Shown in pieces: positions 1 through 8,114 of a DNA stretch of 64,000 bases. Both the position numbers and the translations under genes were made by a program. Every line of letters begins with the position of its first letter. The first letter of the stretch is position 1. The notes under the pieces were generated by a model. The model had not been told where the DNA came from. It was given only the letters and a program-made list of their open reading frames with translations, and ran no database searches. Origin of the DNA: Nocardia vulneris (lineage in GTDB: Bacteria > Actinomycetota > Actinomycetes > Mycobacteriales > Mycobacteriaceae). The stretch spans positions 124,001-188,000 of the forward strand of contig NZ_BDCI01000036.1 in NCBI RefSeq assembly GCF_001613425.1. Reading direction: 5' to 3'.

Positions 1-2
1 AG

Positions 3-155
3 CTCGAATTGCTGCCGCGCACCGACCTTTTGCCCGACACCAGGCATCAGTTCGCGATCGCGCCGATGGCGGCGTCGGTGGAGGAGGTCCGCCTCGACAT
101 CTACCCCGACGGCGGCCTGGCCCGGCTCCGCCTCTACGGGGAGCTGGGCGGGTGA
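3..155 (+). CDS. alc: Allantoicase, C-terminal end (partial)
   Basis: Only the last 50 residues are in the window; the gene enters from the left edge. The visible end contains VRLDIYPDGGLARLRLYGEL, which matches the typical C-terminus of allantoicases. These enzymes hydrolyse allantoate to ureidoglycolate and urea in the cytoplasm during purine/ureide breakdown. The stop overlaps the start of the next gene (GTGA), so the two are probably translationally coupled. The neighbouring PuuE-type allantoinase supports the call. The N-terminal domains cannot be checked here. Confidence 0.8.
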   Translation, partial: LELLPRTDLLPDTRHQFAIAPMAASVEEVRLDIYPDGGLARLRLYGELGG

Positions 156-1054
156 GCCGGGAATTCGTCGGTTACGGCCGGACGCCGCCGGACCCGCAGT
201 GGCCCGGCGGCGCGCGGCTGGCCGTCCAGTTCGTGCTGAACTACGAGGAGGGCGGGGAGAACAACGTCCTCGACGGCGACCCGCACTCGGAGACCTTTCT
301 CTCGGAAATGACTCCGGCGCAGGCGTTTCCGAATCGGCACATGAGCATGGAGTCGCTCTACGAGTACGGGTCGCGGGCCGGGCTGTGGCGGGTGTTGCGC
401 GCGTTCGAACGGCGTGGACTGCCGTTGACCATCTTCGCGGTCGCGCGGGCGATGCAGCGAAATCCGGAGGCGGTGGCCGCTTTTCGCGAACTCGGGCACG
501 AGATCGCCGGGCACGGCCTGCGCTGGCAGTCCTATCAACTGGTCGACCGGGACACCGAGCGGGCGCATCTGGCCGAAGCGGTGCGCGTCCTCACCGAACT
601 CACCGGGGCCGCCCCGCTCGGCTGGTACACCGGGCGTGATTCGCCGAACACCCGTGAGCTGGTGGTCGAGCACGGCGGTTTCGTCTACGACTCCGATTCC
701 TACGCCGACGACCTGCCCTACTGGGTCACCGTGCAGGGGACGGACCAGTTGGTGGTGCCGTACACGCTGGACACCAACGACATGCGGTTTGCCTCACCCG
801 CCGGGTTCCCCACCGGCGAGCAGTTCTTCGCGCACCTGCGCGATGCCTTCGACGTGCTGTATCGCGAAGGCGCGGAAGGCAACCCGAAGATGCTCTCGGT
901 GGGCCTGCACTGCCGCATCGTCGGCCGTCCCGCGCGCATGGCCGCCCTGGAACGCTTCCTCGATCACGTGCAGTCCCACGACAAGGTCTGGATCGCCCGC
1001 CGCATCGAGATCGCTGAGCACTGGCGCCGGGTGCACCCCGCGCGGGTCCACTGA
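152..1054 (+). CDS. puuE: Allantoinase PuuE-type, polysaccharide deacetylase fold
   Basis: This 300-residue protein belongs to the cofactor-independent allantoinase (PuuE) branch of the NodB/polysaccharide deacetylase superfamily. It should open the allantoin ring to give allantoate, which the upstream allantoicase then uses. Family hallmarks are visible: NYEEGGEN at residues 30-37, a modified NodB motif with GHEIAGHGLRW around 115-125, and GWYTGRDSPNTREL at 157-170. Length fits the family (about 300-310). The GTG start lies inside the allantoicase stop region with a 4-bp overlap, which implies one operon. The best alternative is a general chitin-type deacetylase, but the ureide-operon context argues for PuuE. 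Confidence 0.85.
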   Translation: MSREFVGYGRTPPDPQWPGGARLAVQFVLNYEEGGENNVLDGDPHSETFLSEMTPAQAFPNRHMSMESLYEYGSRAGLWRVLRAFERRGLPLTIFAVARAMQRNPEAVAAFRELGHEIAGHGLRWQSYQLVDRDTERAHLAEAVRVLTELTGAAPLGWYTGRDSPNTRELVVEHGGFVYDSDSYADDLPYWVTVQGTDQLVVPYTLDTNDMRFASPAGFPTGEQFFAHLRDAFDVLYREGAEGNPKMLSVGLHCRIVGRPARMAALERFLDHVQSHDKVWIARRIEIAEHWRRVHPARVH

Positions 1055-1149
1055 GCGCCGACTCGCTGCGAGGACGGCACAATTCGGGTCATGTGCGCCG
1101 CGGGCTCGCCGATTAATTTCGGTGGTCGACCAATGCACAAGGAGCTCGA

Positions 1150-1368
1150 ATGATCGCAGTCCGTGGGTTCGCAGGCGCCGCCCTGATCGCCGCCGCCGCA
1201 CTGGCCGGAACCGGTGCGGCCGGTGCGGCCCCCGTGCCGCTCGAACCGCATACGCCGGTGGCGACCGAGTCGGTCGCGGGCAGTTGCGGTGGGATCACCG
1301 AGCCGTTCGCGGCGCTGGTCTGCGCGCTCAGCAGCCTGTCCGGCAATCAGGGGCCCGGCTTTCCGTGA
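1150..1368 (+). CDS. Small secreted protein, unknown function
   Basis: A 72-residue protein with an obvious N-terminal signal peptide: a basic start, then an Ala/Leu-rich core ending near AGAAPVP around residues 25-29. The mature part is only about 45 residues and has two cysteines (CGG and VCAL contexts) that could form one disulfide. AAGGAG-like bases (aaggagctcga) precede the ATG at good spacing, supporting a real gene. It stands alone between the allantoin genes and a convergent lipase and ends at a hairpin. I do not recognise the family. Many short secreted proteins of this layout occur in Nocardia, but no function can be inferred. Confidence 0.6.
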   Translation: MIAVRGFAGAALIAAAALAGTGAAGAAPVPLEPHTPVATESVAGSCGGITEPFAALVCALSSLSGNQGPGFP

Positions 1369-1376
1369 TCGGGTGA

Positions 1377-1403
1377 CCGCGGCCGCTCGACGGGCGGCCG
1401 CGG
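1377..1403. terminator. Bidirectional hairpin between convergent genes
   Basis: Perfect 10-bp arms CCGCGGCCGC (1377-1386) and GCGGCCGCGG (1394-1403) with a 7-nt loop lie between the small secreted gene and the convergent lipase gene. There is no T-tract, as is common in actinobacteria. Its position suggests transcription ends here from both sides. Confidence 0.5.
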
Positions 1404-1411
1404 CACGCAGC

Positions 1412-2545
1412 TCAGCCGAACAGCCCGGCGACGAACGGCAGGGAATCCGGCAGTGAGGCGTTCACGGTGCCGCTGTGATCCTCGGGGTAGGTGTGCAACT
1501 GGACCGGCTGCCCGTTCGCCTGCAGGACGGCGGCGAAGCGCAGGGTCTCCGGCGTGATCACATCGGTGTCGCGCAGGCCCTGGCCGAGGAAGATCGGCTT
1601 GTCGTAACCGGATTCGGGCAGGCCGAGGTAGCGGCTCAGTAGCCCGTGCAGGTCGGGGATCTGCGCGAGCGGCTTGCTGAACAGATCGCCCACGATCACG
1701 CGATTCGCGCCCAATTCGTCGCCGAGCGGCAGCAGGCACTCGGTCCGGGCCGTAGCCAGCCACGCGCGGCCCGCATCGGTCAGGTAGGACTCGATGTCCA
1801 GCTCGGGGAACGTGGTGCGCAATCCGTTGAGGATGTAGAGCACGTACGCGGTGGTGTGCGGGCTGAGTTTCACCGGCGGCACATGCGGGCCGAGCGGCAG
1901 CAGAATGTCTTCGATATAGGCGGGCGTGCCGGTGCCCACCGCGCCGCGATAATCGAGGTCCGGCCCGCCGAATTCGGTGGCATAGCGCGCGGTGAAGATC
2001 GCGGCCCCCGCACCCTGGGATTGGCCGACCACCGCCCATTTCTTCGACAGCGACGAATAGTGTCCCGTGGCGGCTTTGACCGCGTCCACGACGTTGTGCG
2101 CCTCGACCACCCCATTGAGATACGGGTGTTCGCCCGGTGTGCCGAGCCCGGCGTAGTCGGCGGCAACTATCGCGTAACCCTGGTTCAGCCAGGTGCCCAG
2201 GTAGGCCCAGTCGCGTTCGACGGCGCTCGGCCCCGCGAGGCTGTACGCGCAGTCGTCGCCGATCCCGACGGTGCCGTGCGCCCAGGCGATGACCGGCCAG
2301 CCGCCCGCGGGCGGTGCGCCCGGCGGGAAGTAGACGGCCGCGCTCGCGGTGGTCGGCACGTCGTTCGCGGTGGTCGAGCTGTACAGGATGCGACTCGACT
2401 GAGCCGCGCCCGGCGGCGTCGCGGCCGGGGCCAGCGCGCCGGCCGATTCGACGGTGCCGACCGGCGTCGCCGCCGCGGTCGGCAGGTGTAGCAGGCTGAA
2501 GGCGCAGGCGAGGGTGACCGCCGCGGCGATGACCGGTTTCCGCAT
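1412..2545 (-). CDS. Secreted lipase (secretory lipase family)
   Basis: A 377-residue exported alpha/beta hydrolase resembling the actinobacterial/fungal secretory lipase family (PF03583). The start at 2545 is chosen because an AGGAG box precedes it and it gives a clean signal peptide (MRKPVIAAAVTLACAFSLL, cleavage near ATA-AP around residue 27); the open frame runs further upstream but without these. The nucleophile elbow GQSQG is at 174-178 (Ser176). An oxyanion-hole HG is at 90-91, and a C-terminal Asp (DTDVITP) and His (PEDHSGTV) complete a plausible triad. It would act outside the cell on acylglycerols or other esters. It sits divergent from isocitrate lyase, a suggestive pairing for lipid use. 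Confidence 0.8.
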   Translation of the reverse strand: MRKPVIAAAVTLACAFSLLHLPTAAATPVGTVESAGALAPAATPPGAAQSSRILYSSTTANDVPTTASAAVYFPPGAPPAGGWPVIAWAHGTVGIGDDCAYSLAGPSAVERDWAYLGTWLNQGYAIVAADYAGLGTPGEHPYLNGVVEAHNVVDAVKAATGHYSSLSKKWAVVGQSQGAGAAIFTARYATEFGGPDLDYRGAVGTGTPAYIEDILLPLGPHVPPVKLSPHTTAYVLYILNGLRTTFPELDIESYLTDAGRAWLATARTECLLPLGDELGANRVIVGDLFSKPLAQIPDLHGLLSRYLGLPESGYDKPIFLGQGLRDTDVITPETLRFAAVLQANGQPVQLHTYPEDHSGTVNASLPDSLPFVAGLFG

Positions 2546-2802
2546 GGGGGCTCCTGGGTCCGAGGTGCGGGCTGCCTTCCGCGGGCAGCCGGACGTACGT
2601 CCAGGCCGAGTCTGCCCGACCGCACGCGCGCGGCGCAGGCTCGGGTGGCGTGGGCCACACCGGCGGCACCCGCCCCGCCTTGTGAACGTCCTCACAAACC
2701 GGAATGCGAGCGGGGGTCGATGACCGGCAACCGGGCGAGCCCAAACAGTACGGGCGTTACGCTGAAACCGCACGTCAGGGCTACCGGCGGGTAGGTTCCA
2801 CC

Positions 2803-2841
2803 TTTGCAATTCACAGGCAAATTTTGCAAAGTTAGCAAACC
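2803..2841. promoter_or_regulatory. TTGCAA-type regulator sites upstream of isocitrate lyase
   Basis: The 478-base gap 2546-3023 between the lipase and isocitrate lyase contains a markedly A/T-rich cluster. It has TTTGCAA at 2803-2809, the palindrome TTTGCAAA at 2823-2830, and GTTAGCAAACC at 2831-2841. TTTGCAAA is close to the core of RamB/GlxR-class acetate-metabolism operators described upstream of corynebacterial and mycobacterial aceA/icl (from memory). I infer that these sites control icl transcription. In M. tuberculosis ramB lies next to icl1; no full-length RamB is present here. The rest of the gap shows no gene. Confidence 0.5.
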
Positions 2842-3023
2842 AGTGTGGAAACCTAGCTGAGATTCACATTAGCAACAGGTAGACGGCCATTTCGCATTGT
2901 GCAATCGTGTGGAAGTACACCCCATGGGCCTAGCAAGCCTGCAAATTGCCGCTCCAGCAGTTCGAGTCGTTTATCCGCTCGGCCGTGGGGCACATCGACC
3001 TAAACGAGGAAGTGGAGTCAGAG

Positions 3024-4313
3024 ATGTCGAACGCCGGCACCCCGAAGACCGCTGCGGAAATCCAGCAGGATTGGGACACCAACCCGCGCTGGAAGGGCGT
3101 CACCCGTAACTACACCGCGGAGCAGGTGTCGAAGCTCCAGGGCACCGTCGTCGAAGAGGCCACTCTCGCCCGCCGCGGTTCGGAGATCCTCTGGGATCTG
3201 GTGAACAACGAGGACTACATCAACTCGCTGGGTGCCCTCACCGGCAACCAGGCGGTCCAGCAGGTCCGCGCCGGCCTGAAGGCCATCTACCTGTCCGGTT
3301 GGCAGGTCGCCGGTGACGCGAACCTGTCCGGCCACACCTACCCGGACCAGTCGCTGTACCCGGCCAACTCGGTGCCGTCGGTGGTGCGTCGCATCAACAA
3401 CGCGCTGCTGCGCGCCGACGAGATCGCCAAGGTCGAGGGTGACGACTCGGTCAAGAACTGGCTGGCCCCGATCGTCGCCGACGCCGAAGCCGGCTTCGGT
3501 GGCGCGCTGAACGCCTACGAGCTGCAGAAGGCCATGATCGCCGCCGGCGCCGCCGGTGTGCACTGGGAAGACCAGCTGGCCTCGGAGAAGAAGTGCGGCC
3601 ACCTCGGTGGCAAGGTGCTGATCCCCACCCAGCAGCACATCCGCACCCTGACCTCCGCGCGCCTGGCCGCCGACGTCGCCGACGTCCCCTCGGTGATCAT
3701 CGCCCGCACCGACGCCGAGGCCGCCACGCTGATCACCTCGGACGTGGACGAGCGCGACCGGGAGTTCCTGGACGGCACCCGCACCGCCGAGGGCTTCTTC
3801 GGCGTGAAGAACGGCATCGAGCCCTGCATCGCGCGGGCCAAGGCCTACGCCCCCTACGCCGACCTCATCTGGATGGAGACCGGTGTGCCGGACCTCGAGG
3901 TCGCGCGCAAGTTCGCCGAGGCCGTCCGTGGCGAGTTCCCGGACCAGCTGCTGGCCTACAACTGCTCGCCGTCCTTCAACTGGAAGGCGCACCTGGACGA
4001 CGCGACCATCGCGAAGTTCCAGCGTGAGCTCGGCGCGATGGGCTTCAAGTTCCAGTTCATCACCCTGGCCGGCTTCCACTCGCTCAACTACGGCATGTTC
4101 GACCTGGCCTACGGCTACGCCCGCGAGGGCATGACCGCCTTCGTCGACCTGCAGGAGCGCGAGTTCAAGGCCGCTTCCGAGCGTGGCTTCACCGCCATCA
4201 AGCACCAGCGTGAGGTCGGTGCCGGCTACTTCGACACCATCGCCACCACCGTCGACCCGAACACCAGCACCGCTGCGCTGAAGGGCTCGACCGAAGAAGG
4301 TCAGTTCCACTGA
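3024..4313 (+). CDS. aceA: Isocitrate lyase
   Basis: A 429-residue isocitrate lyase, the length of M. tuberculosis Icl1 (428). It splits isocitrate into succinate and glyoxylate (glyoxylate shunt) and, in mycobacteria, also acts as methylisocitrate lyase for propionyl-CoA. The signature KKCGHLGGK places the catalytic cysteine at residue 191, and the substrate/Mg2+ motifs DAEAGFGG (153-160) and IARTDAEA are intact. The ATG at 3024 is preferred over an in-frame ATG at 2946 because GGAG lies six bases upstream and the N-terminus then matches Icl1 (MSNAGTPK). It is followed by a palindromic repeat and then fadB2, as in mycobacteria. Expression is probably induced by acetate or fatty acids through the TTGCAA sites. 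Confidence 0.97.
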   Translation: MSNAGTPKTAAEIQQDWDTNPRWKGVTRNYTAEQVSKLQGTVVEEATLARRGSEILWDLVNNEDYINSLGALTGNQAVQQVRAGLKAIYLSGWQVAGDANLSGHTYPDQSLYPANSVPSVVRRINNALLRADEIAKVEGDDSVKNWLAPIVADAEAGFGGALNAYELQKAMIAAGAAGVHWEDQLASEKKCGHLGGKVLIPTQQHIRTLTSARLAADVADVPSVIIARTDAEAATLITSDVDERDREFLDGTRTAEGFFGVKNGIEPCIARAKAYAPYADLIWMETGVPDLEVARKFAEAVRGEFPDQLLAYNCSPSFNWKAHLDDATIAKFQRELGAMGFKFQFITLAGFHSLNYGMFDLAYGYAREGMTAFVDLQEREFKAASERGFTAIKHQREVGAGYFDTIATTVDPNTSTAALKGSTEEGQFH

Positions 4314-4342
4314 GTTGTTCGGCGTCGCCTGCGGCGCCGCGT

Positions 4343-4434
4343 GTTCGCGGCCCCCAAGGTTCGCCGCCGAGCACTCGAGACTCGCGCCTGCGGCGCATGC
4401 GCTTCGAGCGCTCGGCAGCGAACCGGCCGCGAAC
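4343..4434. repeat. Nested palindromic element, copy A
   Basis: Outer arms GTTCGCGGCC (4343-4352) and GGCCGCGAAC (4425-4434) enclose 21-nt inner arms (4358-4378 and 4404-4424) and a 25-nt loop (4379-4403) that contains a smaller hairpin GCGCC-TGC-GGCGC. The inner arms pair except at two positions; both would be G-U wobbles in a transcript of the minus strand. The same architecture occurs at 30005-30097 and 34425-34516. A shared tail ending in GGGCTCG follows. The element lies 30 bases after the icl stop. Confidence 0.9.
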
Positions 4435-4755
4435 GGGCTCGTCGGGCTCGCCCCGGACGGGGTTGCGTGAGCACCGACGTCCCGATCGAGGTTTTCGCCA
4501 AGGGAGGTTGCCCGACGTGAATACCGCCAGACCTCTACTCCAGTAGGGGTGTACCGCCCTCCCCGCCGAACAGCCCCGGCAGGGAGGGCATCCCTATAAC
4601 TTGGACGATCGAGGGGCCGCTCGCACCAGAGCAAACCCCTTCCGCGGTGCGACCGTCAGGCCCGGAGGAGGAAGCTTGCGTAACCACGCAGGGCCCGGCC
4701 GCGCCGCACATCCAACACAGCCACCGACTAGCCAGACCAACAGCAGGAGCGGGAC
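4435..4755 (+). promoter_or_regulatory. Leader region before fadB2
   Basis: No gene is seen in this stretch. It holds a small palindrome CTACT-CC-AGTAG (4535-4546) and a strong hairpin with 12-nt arms (4556-4567 and 4578-4589, one mismatch). A TATAAC box follows at 4595-4600 and could be a -10 element, leaving a leader of roughly 150 bases before fadB2. The hairpin may serve as an icl terminator. The AGGAG box about six bases before the GTG at 4756 supports that start. Confidence 0.35.
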
Positions 4756-5628
4756 GTGAGCAGCGAGAAGATTCAGCGCGTCGGCATCATCGGCGCCGGA
4801 CAGATGGGTGCCGGAATCGCGGAGGTGTGCGCCCGGGCGCACGTCGACGTGCTCGTCTACGAGCAGACCCGGGAGCTGGCCGCCGCCGGCCGCGCCCGCA
4901 TTCTGCGCTCCCTCGACCGCGGCGTCAGCAGCGGCAAGATCACCGAGCGCGAACGCGAACAGGCCGCCTGGCGCCTGCGGTTCACCTCCGACCTCAACGA
5001 CTTCGCCGACCGCCAGCTGGTGGTCGAGGCGGTGCTCGAGGACGAGAAGGTGAAGACCGCCATCTTCGCCGAGCTCGACAAGGTCGTCACCGACCCGTCG
5101 GCCGTGCTGGCCTCCAACACCTCCTCCATCCCGATCATGAAGATCGCGGTCGCCACCACCCAGCCCGAGCGGGTCGTCGGCATGCACTTCTTCAACCCGG
5201 TCCCGGTGCTGCCGCTGGTCGAGCTGGTCACCACGCTGAAGACCAGCGAGGCCGTGTCCAAGCGGGCCGAGGCGTTCGCCGGCGAGGTGCTGGACAAGCA
5301 GGTCGTGCGCTCCGCCGACCGCTCCGGCTTCGTGGTGAACGCGCTGCTGGTGCCGTACCTGCTCTCGGCCATCCGGATGGTCGAGTCCGGTTTCGCCACC
5401 AAGGACGACGTGGACAAGGCCATGGTGCTCGGTTGTGCGCACCCCATGGGTCCGCTCGCGCTGACCGACCTGGTCGGCCTGGACACCGTGAAGTCGATCG
5501 CCGACTCGATGTACGAAGAATTCAAGGAGCCGCTGTACTCCGCTCCGCCGCTGCTCATGCGTATGGTCGAAGCTGGGTTGCTCGGCAAGAAGACCGGCGC
5601 GGGCTTCTACCAGTACAACCGAGCCTGA
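4756..5628 (+). CDS. fadB2: 3-hydroxybutyryl-CoA dehydrogenase FadB2
   Basis: A 290-residue short 3-hydroxyacyl-CoA dehydrogenase, close in length to M. tuberculosis FadB2 (286). It interconverts 3-hydroxybutyryl-CoA and acetoacetyl-CoA with NAD(P)H. The N-terminal Rossmann motif GAGQMGAG is at 13-20 and the catalytic His is in GMHFFNPVP (His144). The C-terminal helical domain carries the usual HPMGPLALTDLVGLD motif. The GTG start is set by an AGGAG box. Its position directly after isocitrate lyase matches mycobacterial order and links beta-oxidation or storage-lipid turnover to the glyoxylate shunt. Confidence 0.95.
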   Translation: MSSEKIQRVGIIGAGQMGAGIAEVCARAHVDVLVYEQTRELAAAGRARILRSLDRGVSSGKITEREREQAAWRLRFTSDLNDFADRQLVVEAVLEDEKVKTAIFAELDKVVTDPSAVLASNTSSIPIMKIAVATTQPERVVGMHFFNPVPVLPLVELVTTLKTSEAVSKRAEAFAGEVLDKQVVRSADRSGFVVNALLVPYLLSAIRMVESGFATKDDVDKAMVLGCAHPMGPLALTDLVGLDTVKSIADSMYEEFKEPLYSAPPLLMRMVEAGLLGKKTGAGFYQYNRA

Positions 5629-5720
5629 GCTCTTTCGATCCAACCCCCCAGGCGCATTAGCGTGCGGCGTCCATGCCAGGCAATGGGCGCCGCGCAGCCA
5701 TCGAAGGGAGCAGCGCGCTC

Positions 5721-8024
5721 ATGGTGAACGTGACCGACGGCTACGGGTCGAGCATCCTCGGCTATCCGCGGATCGGGCCGCATCGAGAACTCAAGCGGGC
5801 ACTCGAGGCCTATTGGCGCGGTGCGCTCGACCGCGACGGACTGCTCGCGGTCGGCCGCGACATCCAGGAACGGCAGTTCAACGAGCTGGCCGCGACCGGA
5901 CTGACCCAGGTGCCGGGCAATACTTTCTCCTTCTACGACCACGTGCTGGACAACGCCCTGTTGTTCGGCGCGGTGCCCAAGCGGTTCGAACCGTTCCAGG
6001 ACGAGATGGACCCGCTGGACTTCTATTTCCTGATGGCGCGCGGTCGTCCCGACCTGCCGCCGCTGGAACTGGTCCGGTTCTTCGGCACGAATTACCACTA
6101 CCGGCAGCCGGAATTGGCGGCGGAGACCGAGTTCTCGCTGCATCCCGAGGCGCTGCTCGACGAGTTCGACCGGGCCAAGGCTCAGCACATCGAGCTGCGC
6201 CCGGTGGTGCTCGGCCCGCTGTCGCTGCTGCTGCTGTCCAAGGCGGGGCAGACCCCGGGCCAGGACGAATTCGACACGGTCAGCCTGCTGGACAAGCTGC
6301 TGCCGGTGTACGAGCAGCTCTTCGAGATCCTCGCCAAACGCGGCGCGACCTGCGTGCAGCTCGACGAGCCCGCGTTCACCAGTGAGCGCACCCCCGCCGA
6401 GCTGGCCGCGTTCGAGCGGGCCTACCAACGGCTGTCGAAGGCGCCGCTGCGCCCGCGGATGCTGGTGACCGGGCAGTACGGCGATTTCGGTGCGGCGCTG
6501 CGCATCCTGGCCGCCAGCAATGTGGAGGCGATCGGGCTCGACCTGGCCAGCTACCGCATCCGGCCCGACGATCTGGCGGCGATCCCGGGTATTCGCCGGA
6601 AGCGGTTGTACGCCGGTGTGATCAGCGGCCGCAACGTGTGGCGGGCCGATCGCTACGTGACGCTGGAGTACCTGAACCAGCTCGCGCAGGTGTGCCCCGA
6701 CCTGGTGGTCTCGACCGGCACGACGCTGCTGCACGTGCCCTACGACCTGCTCATCGAATACGACATCCCGGGCAACGTGGCCGATCGGCTCGCCTTCGCG
6801 AAACAGAAAGTGGGCGAGGTGGTTTCGCTCGCCAAGGCGCTCACCGAGGGCCCGTCGGACAAATGGCGCAAGCGGCCTACCGAGGTGCACTTCAAGCAGA
6901 AGCACGCGGTGCGGCAACGGGTTTACGCGGTGACGCCGGAAATGCGTTCGCGGGAACCGTACGAGGTGCGCAAGCAAGCACAGCAGGCCAGGCTGAACCT
7001 GCCGCCGGTGCCCGCGACGACGCTGGGTTCCTTCCCGCAGACCACCGCGGTCCGGCAGGCGCGCCACGAACTCGGTCAGGGCCGGCTGTCCTACGACGAC
7101 TACCGCAAGCGGATCGAAGCCGAGATCGAGTCGACCATCCGGTTGCAGGAAGACATCGGGCTCGATGTGCTGGTGCACGGCGAGCACGAGCGCAACGACA
7201 TGATCCAGTACTTCGCCGAGCTGCTCGACGGCTTCGCCACCACCCACTACGGCTGGGTGCAGGTGTACGGATCCCGTTGTGTGCGACCGCCGATCATCTA
7301 CGGTGACGTGTCGCGGCCCGCGCCGATGTCGGTGGAGTGGATCAGCTACGCGCAGTCGCTGACCGACAAGCCGGTCAAGGGCATGGTGACCGGACCGGTC
7401 ACCATGATCGCGCGCTCGTTCGTCCGGCAGGATCAGCCGCTGCACGAGACCGCGGACCAGGTGGCGCTCGCCATCCGGGACGAGCTTGCGGACCTGGAGA
7501 AGGCGGGCATCGCGATCATCCAGGTCGACGAGCCCGCGATCCGGGAGATGCTGCCGCTGCGTCCGGAGGGTCGCGCGGAGTACCTGCGCTGGGCGGTCGG
7601 CGCGTTCCGGCTGGCCACCTCCGGGGTCAAGCCGGACACCCAGATCCACACGCACATCGGCTATTCCGGCCGGGCCGAGGTGGTCGACGCGATCGAGGAG
7701 CTCGACGCCGATGTCACCGCGATCGTCGCGACCCGGTCGATCGAATGGGTGGTCACCGCGCTCGAGGCGGACAGCGGCACCGACCACGGCCTGAGCCACG
7801 GTGTCGGTCCCGGTGTCTACGAGAGCCGTTCGGCCCGCATCCCGGACATCGACGAGCTCGACGAATTGCTCACCGCCGCAGCACAAGCCATCACGCCCGA
7901 ACGACTATGGGCGAATCCGGACGGTGGTTTGAAGACCCGGCACTACTGGCAATTGGAGCCGTCGCTGCGCAACCTGGTCGCGGCGGCCCGTCGAGTCCGC
8001 CGCCGCGCACTCGCCGCCGAATAA
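5721..8024 (+). CDS. metE: MetE-family methyltransferase lacking zinc ligands
   Basis: A full-length homologue (767 residues from the ATG at 5721; a weaker start is at 5673) of cobalamin-independent methionine synthase, which moves the methyl of 5-methyl-THF-glutamate to homocysteine. Both barrels are present: ILGYPRIGPHRELKRA near the N-terminus, GSFPQTT and VHGEHERNDM at the hinge, VDEPAIREMLPLR before the active site. However, the zinc site is altered: where E. coli has His641, Cys643, Glu665 and Cys726, this protein has His645, Gly647, Val669 and Gly735 (IHTHIGYS, AIVATRS, NPDGGLKTR). It may be catalytically dead, use another chemistry, or have a new role. No space exists upstream for a cobalamin riboswitch. 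It begins 92 bases after fadB2. Confidence 0.85.
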   Translation: MVNVTDGYGSSILGYPRIGPHRELKRALEAYWRGALDRDGLLAVGRDIQERQFNELAATGLTQVPGNTFSFYDHVLDNALLFGAVPKRFEPFQDEMDPLDFYFLMARGRPDLPPLELVRFFGTNYHYRQPELAAETEFSLHPEALLDEFDRAKAQHIELRPVVLGPLSLLLLSKAGQTPGQDEFDTVSLLDKLLPVYEQLFEILAKRGATCVQLDEPAFTSERTPAELAAFERAYQRLSKAPLRPRMLVTGQYGDFGAALRILAASNVEAIGLDLASYRIRPDDLAAIPGIRRKRLYAGVISGRNVWRADRYVTLEYLNQLAQVCPDLVVSTGTTLLHVPYDLLIEYDIPGNVADRLAFAKQKVGEVVSLAKALTEGPSDKWRKRPTEVHFKQKHAVRQRVYAVTPEMRSREPYEVRKQAQQARLNLPPVPATTLGSFPQTTAVRQARHELGQGRLSYDDYRKRIEAEIESTIRLQEDIGLDVLVHGEHERNDMIQYFAELLDGFATTHYGWVQVYGSRCVRPPIIYGDVSRPAPMSVEWISYAQSLTDKPVKGMVTGPVTMIARSFVRQDQPLHETADQVALAIRDELADLEKAGIAIIQVDEPAIREMLPLRPEGRAEYLRWAVGAFRLATSGVKPDTQIHTHIGYSGRAEVVDAIEELDADVTAIVATRSIEWVVTALEADSGTDHGLSHGVGPGVYESRSARIPDIDELDELLTAAAQAITPERLWANPDGGLKTRHYWQLEPSLRNLVAAARRVRRRALAAE

Positions 8025-8036
8025 CCGAAACGTGGT

Positions 8037-8064
8037 GCCGCCCCCTGTTTCGACAGGGGGCGGC
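8037..8064. terminator. Strong hairpin after the metE-like gene
   Basis: Perfect 12-bp arms, GCCGCCCCCTGT (8037-8048) and ACAGGGGGCGGC (8053-8064), with the tight TTCG tetraloop, begin 13 bases after the stop. It probably also terminates the convergent ZIP transporter gene. Confidence 0.75.
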
Positions 8065-8114
8065 CTGCGTTCGCCGACCTCGGGTTCGACTCGGGACGCG
8101 CCGCGATCCGAACC

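Noticed and set aside
3018..4634. Long open frame antisense to isocitrate lyase
   Set aside because: High GC third positions keep the opposite frame open; the product has low-complexity Val/Gly/Asp composition and no homology, while the sense gene is certain.
5629..5720. Cobalamin riboswitch before the metE-like gene
   Set aside because: Only 92 bases separate fadB2 from the start and no B12-box-like sequence is seen.
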